10,847 nucleotides of DNA from Nitrosarchaeum sp. (GTDB lineage: Archaea; Thermoproteota; Nitrososphaeria; Nitrososphaerales; Nitrosopumilaceae). Below, piece by piece: positions 5,695 through 10,847 of this stretch. Location: the NCBI GenBank assembly GCA_004297665.1, contig SCUP01000333.1, positions 1 through 10,847 on the forward strand, in the 5' to 3' direction. Within the stretch, counting starts at the first letter, position 1. Every line of letters starts with the position of its first letter. The position numbers and the translations under genes are program-made. A model generated the notes under the pieces. That model did not search any database. It was not told the DNA's origin and saw nothing but the letters and a program-made list of their open reading frames with translations.

Positions 5695-6099
5695 ATGTCA
5701 GCAGGACAAATGCCTCCTTGGCTTCAAGAGCAACTCATGAAAATGCAGCAATCCCAACAAAATCTTCAATCGATAATGACACAAAAACAACATCTTGAGA
5801 TGGAAAACATCGAGACTGAAAAAGCTCTTGAGGAATTAAAAAAAGCGGCAGATGATGATAATGTCTACAAACATGCTGGTTCAATTTTGATAAAATCTAC
5901 TAAACAAGCACTAATTGATGAATTAGAAGAACGAAAAGAGATGGCAAAAACACGTGCGACTGTTCTTGAAAAACAAGAATCTAGAATTAAAGAATCTCTT
6001 AAAGAACAAGAAGCAAAAATCACTGAAATGATGCGAGGTCCACCATCAGGAGGCGCTCAAATGTCAAAACCACCCCCTGATGATAATCCCAGAAAATAG
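5695..6099 (+). CDS. pfdB: Prefoldin subunit beta
   Basis: Beta subunit of the archaeal prefoldin hexamer (two alpha, four beta), which holds unfolded proteins at its coiled-coil tips and passes them to the thermosome. The 134 residues show the expected beta-type plan: a long N-terminal coiled-coil helix (about 8-52, rich in Q, M, L and E), one beta hairpin region with NVYKHAGSILIKS (56-68), and a second long helix (about 70-113). A Gly/Pro-rich, likely disordered tail (114-134) follows and is longer than in many homologues. It is the last gene of the conserved exosome-Pcc1-prefoldin order, 24 nt after pcc1. Identification by sequence and context is firm. Confidence 0.95.
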   Translation: MSAGQMPPWLQEQLMKMQQSQQNLQSIMTQKQHLEMENIETEKALEELKKAADDDNVYKHAGSILIKSTKQALIDELEERKEMAKTRATVLEKQESRIKESLKEQEAKITEMMRGPPSGGAQMSKPPPDDNPRK

Positions 6100-6117
6100 C
6101 CTGACAACTGAGATTTC

Positions 6118-6131
6118 AAAAAGATATTAAC
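6118..6131 (+). promoter_or_regulatory. TATA-like box of the XPF gene
   Basis: AAAAAGATATTAAC is centred about 25 nt before the TTG start at 6150 with no Shine-Dalgarno sequence in between, suggesting a leaderless transcript separate from the operon upstream. Confidence 0.35.
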
Positions 6132-6149
6132 AAATTAACAAAATTACAT

Positions 6150-6839
6150 TTGGTGAAATTAGAAAATTTACGAATTGTTGTAGATGAACGGGAACGTAAG
6201 AGTGGAATTCCTGATCTACTAAAATCAGTTGGGCTTAATATTGAAATGAAAACATTGCCTGTAGGTGATTACATTGTTGCGCCTGAAACTGTTGTAGAGC
6301 GTAAAAGTATTCGTGATTTGATGTCTTCTGTTTTTGATGGTAGACTTTTTGATCAATGCTCTAGACTAAGAGAACACTTTCAATTCCCAATAGTGCTTAT
6401 GGAAGGAAATGTAGATGAAATTGAAGAAATAACTGATAACCCGATGATCTTCTATGGCGCATTATCTGCTGTTGTAATTGATTTTAAAATTCCAATAATC
6501 CCTACCCCCAGTGCAATTCATACTGCAAAATTACTTGTTTCATTGTGTTCCAGAAACGAATCTGCAAAAGGTCCCTATCTGAAAAAAATAAAAAAATCAA
6601 CTGATTTGGAAAAACAACAATTGTCATCTCTTTGTAGTCTACCTGGTATTGGCGAGAAATTTGCTGTTAGAATGCTTGAGAAATTTGGAACTCCTCTGAA
6701 AGTTTTTACTGCTACAACTGCTGAACTTGCAAAAGTTGAAGGATTAGGAGATGCCAGAGCTAAAAAAATAAAAAAAGTGCTCGAATCTCAAAGCAAATAC
6801 ATCAAAGCATCAAACCAAAAAACTTTGCATGATACATGA
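6150..6839 (+). CDS. xpf: XPF/ERCC4-family structure-specific endonuclease (short, helicase-less form)
   Basis: Nuclease that cuts 3'-flap, fork and related branched DNA in repair and replication restart. The 229 residues comprise an ERCC4 nuclease domain (about 6-140) followed by tandem helix-hairpin-helix motifs (about 158-212). Catalytic residues are visible: D12-E13 in VDERER, D40 in PVGDY, and the E50-R51-K52 ... D56 motif (VERKSIRD). The hairpins are LPGIGEKFA (164-172) and VEGLGDARA (196-204). There is no helicase domain, as in crenarchaeal XPF and unlike euryarchaeal Hef. The crenarchaeal enzyme needs PCNA through a C-terminal PIP box. Here the tail is NQKTLHDT, which has the glutamine and leucine but no aromatic pair, so PCNA binding is uncertain. 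The start is TTG. Confidence 0.94.
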   Translation: MVKLENLRIVVDERERKSGIPDLLKSVGLNIEMKTLPVGDYIVAPETVVERKSIRDLMSSVFDGRLFDQCSRLREHFQFPIVLMEGNVDEIEEITDNPMIFYGALSAVVIDFKIPIIPTPSAIHTAKLLVSLCSRNESAKGPYLKKIKKSTDLEKQQLSSLCSLPGIGEKFAVRMLEKFGTPLKVFTATTAELAKVEGLGDARAKKIKKVLESQSKYIKASNQKTLHDT

Positions 6840-6843
6840 TACT

Positions 6844-6853
6844 ATTAAATAAA
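6844..6853 (+). promoter_or_regulatory. TATA-like box of the rhodanese at 6874
   Basis: ATTAAATAAA is centred 25-26 nt before the ATG at 6874 in a 34-nt gap after xpf. This is the expected spacing for a leaderless archaeal mRNA. Confidence 0.5.
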
Positions 6854-6873
6854 TTAACAAACCTGCGTCATTT

Positions 6874-7632
6874 ATGTTAGTTTCAATAGATTGGCTAAAA
6901 AATAATCTCTCTGATCCAAATGTTATCATTTTAGATACACGTCCTAAAACAATGTTTTTGTATGGTCATATCCAAAAATCTCAATCACTAACAATAGAAC
7001 AAGTTATCCAATTTGATCAATATGGTGCAAATCTAGTTATTGATGAAAAAAAAATTGCTGTTCTTTTTAGCTCGCTTGGAATTGATGATTCTAAAACTGT
7101 TGTTCTTATTGGGGATTCCATGGATCCATCAGCTGCTAGGATTGCATGGACATTTCTCTACTTTGGACATGAAAAAACATACCTACTTGATGCAAATATT
7201 ATGGGCTTGCAAAAAAATGGATTTGAATTAATAAAAAAATTATTCACTCCTGAATCTACAACATTTACTCCAAAAATTAACTCTAAAATTCGAATAGAAT
7301 CTGATCATCTTAAAGAAAAATTAAATAATTTTGTAATTTTAGATGCAAGAACACCTCAAGAGTTTATGGGTGGACATTTGCCTAATTCAAAACTAATTCC
7401 ATTTACTGAAGGAGTATCATATGATGGTAAATTATTTCAAAATAAAGATTTTTTACAAAATCTATTTTCTCAAAACCAAGTATCTAAAGACAGTGAAATT
7501 GTTTGTTATTGTATGCATGGTCATAGGGCATCTAGTCTATTTTTACAATTGATGATTGCAGGTTATCAAAATATAAAATTGTATGATGGCTCATTTGTTG
7601 ATTGGTATGGACGGAGATTGCCCCTTGAGTAG
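6874..7632 (+). CDS. Two-domain rhodanese-type sulfurtransferase
   Basis: Tandem rhodanese protein of the thiosulfate/3-mercaptopyruvate sulfurtransferase type, which moves sulfane sulfur through a cysteine persulfide. The 252 residues hold an N-terminal rhodanese domain (about 1-125; VIILDTRP at 17-24, GHI at 31-33) and a C-terminal one (about 138-250; VILDARTPQEF at 154-164, GGHLP). The C-terminal active-site loop has C213 (CYCMHGHRAS). The matching place in the N-terminal domain (VLIGDSMDPSAA) has no cysteine, as is normal for the inactive domain of this family. The loop CMHGHRAS differs from the usual CRxGxT/S, so the substrate is unclear. It is cytoplasmic, with no signal peptide. The last 42 nt overlap nob1 tail-to-tail. 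Confidence 0.9.
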   Translation: MLVSIDWLKNNLSDPNVIILDTRPKTMFLYGHIQKSQSLTIEQVIQFDQYGANLVIDEKKIAVLFSSLGIDDSKTVVLIGDSMDPSAARIAWTFLYFGHEKTYLLDANIMGLQKNGFELIKKLFTPESTTFTPKINSKIRIESDHLKEKLNNFVILDARTPQEFMGGHLPNSKLIPFTEGVSYDGKLFQNKDFLQNLFSQNQVSKDSEIVCYCMHGHRASSLFLQLMIAGYQNIKLYDGSFVDWYGRRLPLE

Positions 7633-8097
7633 TTTTCTCTTAAGTGGTGTACCACACATTGGACATTCTTTTCCAGTTGTATGATTTGTACGACATCCAG
7701 GACAATAATGAACCCATTTGCCAACGTCTTGAAAACTATTTGTCATTATAGGTGATATCTTTAACCCTATATTTTTTGCAACATTTGTAATTGCAAAATC
7801 ATCTGAAATAATCTCACCTTTCAGACTTATACATAGCGCAATTATTGAAATATCTTGTTTTGATAATTGTGGAAAATCCCCAGTTTCTTTGGCAGATGCT
7901 ATGGCTGCATTTGTTGATTCTTTGTCTGGATCCATTATTTTTAATCGGTTAGTTTCTAATAATGTTCCTAATGCATCCTGATTTTTTTTGATGTGTTTTA
8001 TTTCCTCATAAACAAGAGATGTTGTATAACAATCATTGGCTGATCCAAACGGAACTCCTGCATAAAATGCACTTGCATCTAATATTCTAAAATCCAA
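7591..8097 (-). CDS. nob1: Nob1-like rRNA endonuclease (PIN domain plus zinc ribbon)
   Basis: Homologue of Nob1, the endonuclease that makes the 3' end of small-subunit rRNA in late 40S/30S maturation. The 168 residues have a PIN domain (about 1-120) with acidic residues in metal-site positions: D7 (ILDASAF), E31 or E32 (SLVYEEI), D82 (LSKQD) and D99/D100 (ISDD). A zinc ribbon follows with C132 and C135 (YCPGC) and C145 and C148 (CPMC), and then a basic tail. This domain order and length fit archaeal Nob1. The start is TTG (8097-8095) inside the end of nadK, an 11-nt overlap that suggests co-transcription. The 3' end overlaps the convergent rhodanese gene by 42 nt; those bases encode only the tail after the zinc ribbon (KGQSPSIPINK region). 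Confidence 0.93.
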   Translation of the reverse strand: MDFRILDASAFYAGVPFGSANDCYTTSLVYEEIKHIKKNQDALGTLLETNRLKIMDPDKESTNAAIASAKETGDFPQLSKQDISIIALCISLKGEIISDDFAITNVAKNIGLKISPIMTNSFQDVGKWVHYCPGCRTNHTTGKECPMCGTPLKRKLLKGQSPSIPINK

Positions 8098-8902
8098 GTT
8101 TACTCATCTGTCTTAGTCCTCGTTTCTTCAATCTAACAAAGACTGCTGGCTTTCTATACTTTTTTATAATTATAGGTTCGCCATAACCTGCCGATTTTAC
8201 TACCTGTGCATCCATCACTATACTACAGTCATGCGATGATATTATTTCTATTTTTTCATCTGGCACTACAATTGATTCTAATCTGTAAACTGGAGCAACA
8301 GGTGTTATAATCAAAACATCTAGACTTTCATGAAGAATAGGACCACCTAAAGAAAATGAGTGTCCCGTTGACCCACTGGGGGTGGCAATTATCACTCCAT
8401 CCATTTTTTGTTTGACTGTATCATTTTGAAATTTTATCTCAATCTCTGCGGTTTTTGTAAGATTTGTTCTACAAATGTAGATCTCATTTAATGCTGGTGG
8501 AAATTCTTTGCCTCCACATGAAGCTACTACTCTTGTTCGTTTATCTAAAAAGAATTTACCTTTTAGAATTCTATCGATTGCATCATCTATTTCATCAATA
8601 GTTATTTCAGATAGTATGCCTCTATTCCCACCTACGTTAATTGTTAGAATTGGAGTCTCGTTTTCTAAATATCTGAAAACTCTCAGAGTTGTTCCATCTC
8701 CTCCTAATGTAATTACTAGATCAAGCTTTTCTTTTTTCAGCTCCTCTAGTGTCTCTACTTTTTTTGCACCTTCTACTTCTATGGGGGAAATTGTAAATAC
8801 TGTAGATTTTTTTGCTAGAAACTTTTTTGCAACGCTTTTTGCTGCATCTTCTGACTCTTTTGAACCTACTTTACTAACCACTGCAACTTTTTGAAGTTTC
8901 AA
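8087..8902 (-). CDS. nadK: NAD(+) kinase
   Basis: Phosphorylates NAD(+) to NADP(+), with ATP or polyphosphate as donor, and so controls the NADP(H) pool. The 271 residues have the family signatures in order: GGDGT (67-71) in VITLGGDGTTL, INVGGNRGILSEI (88-100; often G-x-x-G-F-L), ALNEIYI (137-143) with the NE pair, and the glycine-rich nucleotide site DGVIIATPSGSTGHSFSLGGPI (168-189, key residues D168, T174, S176, G177, S178 and T179). The start is TTG (8902-8900), supported by AGGAG on the minus strand at 8913-8909, six nt upstream. It leads a two-gene unit with nob1 and diverges from the rhodanese at 8996. Confidence 0.96.
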   Translation of the reverse strand: MKLQKVAVVSKVGSKESEDAAKSVAKKFLAKKSTVFTISPIEVEGAKKVETLEELKKEKLDLVITLGGDGTTLRVFRYLENETPILTINVGGNRGILSEITIDEIDDAIDRILKGKFFLDKRTRVVASCGGKEFPPALNEIYICRTNLTKTAEIEIKFQNDTVKQKMDGVIIATPSGSTGHSFSLGGPILHESLDVLIITPVAPVYRLESIVVPDEKIEIISSHDCSIVMDAQVVKSAGYGEPIIIKKYRKPAVFVRLKKRGLRQMSKLGF

Positions 8903-8908
8903 GTAGTT

Positions 8909-8913
8909 CTCCT
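8909..8913 (-). promoter_or_regulatory. Shine-Dalgarno of nadK
   Basis: AGGAG on the minus strand, six nt before the TTG start at 8902. It fixes this start and indicates that, unlike most first genes here, nadK has a 5' leader. Confidence 0.6.
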
Positions 8914-8935
8914 AAGTCTCATTTGGTTAAAAAGA

Positions 8936-8950
8936 TATTTTTTATTTATT
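8936..8950 (-). promoter_or_regulatory. Possible nadK TATA region
   Basis: The minus strand reads ATAAATAAAAAATAT about 34-48 nt before the TTG start. Given a start site about 25 nt downstream, the leader would be around 10-20 nt and include the Shine-Dalgarno sequence. The whole stretch is A/T, so the exact box cannot be fixed. Confidence 0.3.
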
Positions 8951-8963
8951 TTATTGTAAACAC

Positions 8964-8974
8964 AAATAAATATG
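8964..8974 (+). promoter_or_regulatory. TATA-like box of the rhodanese at 8996
   Basis: AAATAAATATG is centred about 27 nt before the ATG at 8996. A second AT-rich candidate (GAATATAAAT, 8974-8983) lies closer than usual. No Shine-Dalgarno sequence precedes the ATG. Confidence 0.4.
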
Positions 8975-8995
8975 AATATAAATTTGTAAAATAGC

Positions 8996-9841
8996 ATGAA
9001 TTACGCACATCCTGAAGTTTTAGTAGATACAGATTGGGTGTCAAAAAATCCACCAAATGAAAATAGAAAATTAGTTGAAGTTGATTATGATCCAGTAAAT
9101 GGCTATCAAAAAGGTCACATTAAAGGAGCCAGCTTAATTTGGTGGAAACGAGACATTAATGATCATATAACTAGAGACATCATTAATAAAAAACAATTTG
9201 AGATATTAATGTCTAAAAATGGAATACGTGAAGATACAGAAGTGATTCTTTATGGTGATTTTAATAATTGGTTTGCGGCATTTGTTTTCTGGGTTTTCAA
9301 ATATTATGGTCATGAAAATCTAAAAATTATGAATGGCGGAAGAAAAAAATGGGAATTAGAAAATAAAGAATACACTACAGAAGAACCACGACTTGCTTTA
9401 ACTACATACAAAGCACAACCACCTGATGAGGGACTCAGAGCTTATCTGTTTGATGTTAGTAGAGCATTAGGACGAGAAGACACTGTGATGGTTGATGTAA
9501 GATCTCCAAAAGAATTCTCTGGAGAAATTACAGCACCACCTGAATATCCTATGGAACATGCACAAAGAGGTGGACATATTCCTAAAGCAAATAATATTCC
9601 ATGGGCAACTGCTGTAAATGATGCTGATGGTACATTCAAGTCTGTGGCAGATCTTACACAAAATTACGAATCAAAAGGCGTTACACCAGACAAAGATGTT
9701 ATATGTTATTGTAGAATTGGAGAACGATCATCTCATAGTTGGTTTGTTCTAAAATATCTGCTAGGTTATTCCAAGGTTCGAAACTATGATGGTTCTTGGA
9801 CTGAATGGGGTAACATGATAGGAAATCCTGTGGAAAAATAA
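8996..9841 (+). CDS. Thiosulfate sulfurtransferase (two-domain rhodanese, CysA/SseA type)
   Basis: Transfers sulfane sulfur, in the classic reaction from thiosulfate to cyanide or a thiol acceptor. The 281 residues have an inactive N-terminal rhodanese domain (about 6-130; LVEVDYD at 26-32, GHIKGA at 40-45, NGGRKKWE) and an active C-terminal domain (about 150-281; VMVDVRSPKEFSG at 164-176, GGHIPKANNIPW). The active-site cysteine is C239 in CYCRIGERSS, followed by YDGSWTEWG (264-272), both very close to the thiosulfate-specific CysA-type rhodaneses. The equivalent N-terminal loop (LYGDFNNWFAA) has no cysteine. It is better conserved than the rhodanese at 6874 and has a different loop, so the two are unlikely to be redundant. 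It is followed after 1 nt by the 103-residue gene. Confidence 0.95.
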   Translation: MNYAHPEVLVDTDWVSKNPPNENRKLVEVDYDPVNGYQKGHIKGASLIWWKRDINDHITRDIINKKQFEILMSKNGIREDTEVILYGDFNNWFAAFVFWVFKYYGHENLKIMNGGRKKWELENKEYTTEEPRLALTTYKAQPPDEGLRAYLFDVSRALGREDTVMVDVRSPKEFSGEITAPPEYPMEHAQRGGHIPKANNIPWATAVNDADGTFKSVADLTQNYESKGVTPDKDVICYCRIGERSSHSWFVLKYLLGYSKVRNYDGSWTEWGNMIGNPVEK

Positions 9842-9842
9842 A

Positions 9843-10154
9843 TTGTCATTAGATCCTCACATATTAAAGAACGGCTCATTTTATTACATTAAAGATGGTG
9901 GTGCTGATTTTATTCTGGAAGATAAAACAAAAAGGGGTCTTACAGTAAAGGACACATCCATTGATGAAAAACTAAACGTCAAAGCTGATAAAGGCATGAT
10001 TCATGATATGGATGGAATTGGACATTGGGTCCCAATCCGCTGGTATTTTTCAAAAGCTCTGTTTGATTTCAACAAAATCTCAGAATATGCTGAAGCGATG
10101 GAAAAAAAATATGTTGAACTTCGGGAGCTTACATGTCCAGACGACAGTGACTGA
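9843..10154 (+). CDS. Small protein of unknown function, co-transcribed with a rhodanese
   Basis: I do not recognise the family. The 103-residue cytoplasmic protein has no signal peptide or membrane segment. It has a beta-like N-terminal half (FYYIKDGGADFILEDK at 13-28), a GIGHWVPIRWYFSKALFDF stretch (58-76) rich in aromatics, an acidic helix (NKISEYAEAMEKKYVELREL, 77-96) and one cysteine (C98) close to an Asp-rich end (CPDDSD). The start is TTG one nt after the rhodanese stop; the upstream purines are weak (GTGGA, GGAAA). The tight spacing implies the same transcript and suggests, without proof, that it works with the sulfurtransferase. The single cysteine could be a persulfide acceptor, but this is speculative. 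Confidence 0.82.
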   Translation: MSLDPHILKNGSFYYIKDGGADFILEDKTKRGLTVKDTSIDEKLNVKADKGMIHDMDGIGHWVPIRWYFSKALFDFNKISEYAEAMEKKYVELRELTCPDDSD

Positions 10155-10159
10155 TAACC

Positions 10160-10170
10160 TTTTTAAATAA
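10160..10170 (+). promoter_or_regulatory. TATA-like box of the gene at 10191
   Basis: TTTTTAAATAA is centred 26 nt before the ATG at 10191, the best-placed TATA element in the window. No Shine-Dalgarno sequence lies between, so the transcript should be leaderless and independent of the rhodanese unit. Confidence 0.6.
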
Positions 10171-10190
10171 AATCAATCTACTGAAACCGA

Positions 10191-10847
10191 ATGTCATTAC
10201 TTCTAAAAGATCGAGTTTGGACAATGGAAGCACCAACTGCAAAACGCGGTGTATATCCTCTTCACGGCTTCAAACTTGGACTTTATAGATTGCCAATAAA
10301 ACTTGAAGATCCTCTAGAAATTAAATCTGTACACGACGGTCTGAAAAAGGCATTTGAAATGGATGCTTATGCTGATAGAGTATTTGCAACATATCGTTGG
10401 AAAGAACAGAATATGAAAGATCCTGATGCAAAAGGGTATGAAGAAGTAGAATTGTCTGTAACTGTTGAGATTGTCAGTGGGGAAGTCGTTGATATTATTT
10501 ATCAAATTTTTCCAATTGAAAAATTTGGCGACCCAAACTGGGTTAAAGATTATAGAAAAAAGGCAGATCATTTTGCAAAAATGGTCATTGATACTATCTT
10601 ACGTAATACCATCTTGGCAGATAAGATGATTTCTTATCTTGCAAAAGCAGAGAAGCTTAATCACTCTGGGGCAATACAGAGACTAGAAGAGCTTACTCCT
10701 CTTGCAAAAATTGTTCTTAATGCTAAACCCAAAGCAACTGAAGCTACAGATGAAATTGTTGAAGATGATGGTGGTGAATTTGAAATTCCTGATGGAGCAA
10801 AACCAGGTCCAATTGATGTTACTTACAAATCTAAAATGAAACCCTCT
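10191..10847 (+). CDS. Unrecognised protein, 3' end beyond the window
   Basis: An open frame of 219 codons from ATG 10191 to the window edge without a stop. I do not recognise the family. The N-terminal part (1-60) has LKDRVWTMEAPTAKRGVYPLHGFKLG, then alternating strand-like segments (EEVELSVTVEIVSGEVVDIIYQIFPI, 84-109), a helical region (117-180; VKDYRKKADHFAKMVIDTILRN and EKLNHSGAIQRLEEL) and an acidic, Gly/Pro-rich stretch (183-208) that is probably flexible. There is no cysteine in the visible part, and no signal peptide or membrane helix. Base and codon use are like the neighbours, and the TATA box is well placed, so it is a real gene. The flexible tail suggests that the C-terminus or a second domain lies beyond the edge. 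Confidence 0.85.
   Translation, partial: MSLLLKDRVWTMEAPTAKRGVYPLHGFKLGLYRLPIKLEDPLEIKSVHDGLKKAFEMDAYADRVFATYRWKEQNMKDPDAKGYEEVELSVTVEIVSGEVVDIIYQIFPIEKFGDPNWVKDYRKKADHFAKMVIDTILRNTILADKMISYLAKAEKLNHSGAIQRLEELTPLAKIVLNAKPKATEATDEIVEDDGGEFEIPDGAKPGPIDVTYKSKMKPS

Noticed and set aside
7040..7231. A 63-codon plus-strand frame inside the rhodanese at 6874
   Set aside because: It is a +1 shadow of the rhodanese; the main frame carries both domains without interruption.
8508..8894. A 128-codon plus-strand open frame opposite nadK
   Set aside because: Its Ser/Phe-rich, low-complexity product is a shadow of nadK, whose family motifs are complete on the minus strand.
10314..10571. An 85-codon minus-strand open frame near the right edge
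   Set aside because: It is antisense to the continuous 219-codon frame from 10191, which has a well-placed TATA box and protein-like composition.
1..10847. CRISPR arrays, insertion sequences, integrase sites, tRNA or rRNA genes
   Set aside because: No regularly spaced repeats, transposase, integrase, terminal repeats or cloverleaf-like sequence were seen on either strand.

Overview
The window is chromosomal DNA from an archaeon, most likely an ammonia-oxidising Thaumarchaeota/Nitrososphaerota member of the Nitrosopumilus type. The reasons are the archaeal exosome superoperon, archaeal versions of RNA polymerase subunit D, Nob1, XPF, prefoldin and KEOPS Pcc1, the AT-rich composition, the many TTG starts, and several small proteins that resemble families I associate with these archaea. 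The genus assignment is inference. I see no tRNA, rRNA, CRISPR array, insertion sequence or phage gene. The window looks like core genome, with a few uncharacterised lineage genes mixed in.

Layout. At the left edge (1-14, minus) there is probably the first few codons of a further gene, followed in the plus direction by rpo3 (60-698, minus), the RNA polymerase D subunit. A 227-bp divergent intergenic region (699-925) carries three inverted repeats. It is followed by a membrane-anchored extracytoplasmic protein of unknown function (926-1768) and a small alpha/beta protein of unknown function (1899-2261).

From 2311 to 6099 runs a tight operon for RNA processing, ribosome biogenesis and protein quality: SBDS, Rrp4, Rrp41, Rrp42, ribosomal protein eL43 (L37Ae), KEOPS Pcc1 and prefoldin beta. 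Junctions overlap by 1-14 nt or are separated by 0-24 nt. An XPF-family nuclease follows (6150-6839), then a two-domain rhodanese (6874-7632). The rhodanese gene runs tail-to-tail into a minus-strand pair, nadK (8902-8087) and nob1 (8097-7591), and overlaps the nob1 end by 42 nt. Diverging from nadK is a second two-domain rhodanese (8996-9841) with a 103-residue partner of unknown function 1 nt behind it (9843-10154). The window ends inside another unrecognised gene (10191-10847, open at the edge).

How the genes fit together. SBDS, the exosome core and Nob1 all act on rRNA and ribosome maturation, eL43 is a ribosome component, Pcc1 belongs to the tRNA t6A machinery and prefoldin assists folding, so about half the window serves the translation apparatus. 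Two start modes can be seen. Genes at the head of transcription units have a TATA-like box about 24-31 nt before the start codon and no Shine-Dalgarno sequence, which suggests leaderless mRNAs. Genes inside operons (rrp4, rrp41, rrp42, rpl37ae) and nadK have a purine-rich Shine-Dalgarno sequence. Seven of the seventeen starts I assign are TTG.

I did not find an evidently new multi-gene system. The best candidates for follow-up are the rhodanese plus 103-residue protein pair, the palindromic region in front of rpo3, and the unrecognised genes at 926 and 10191.
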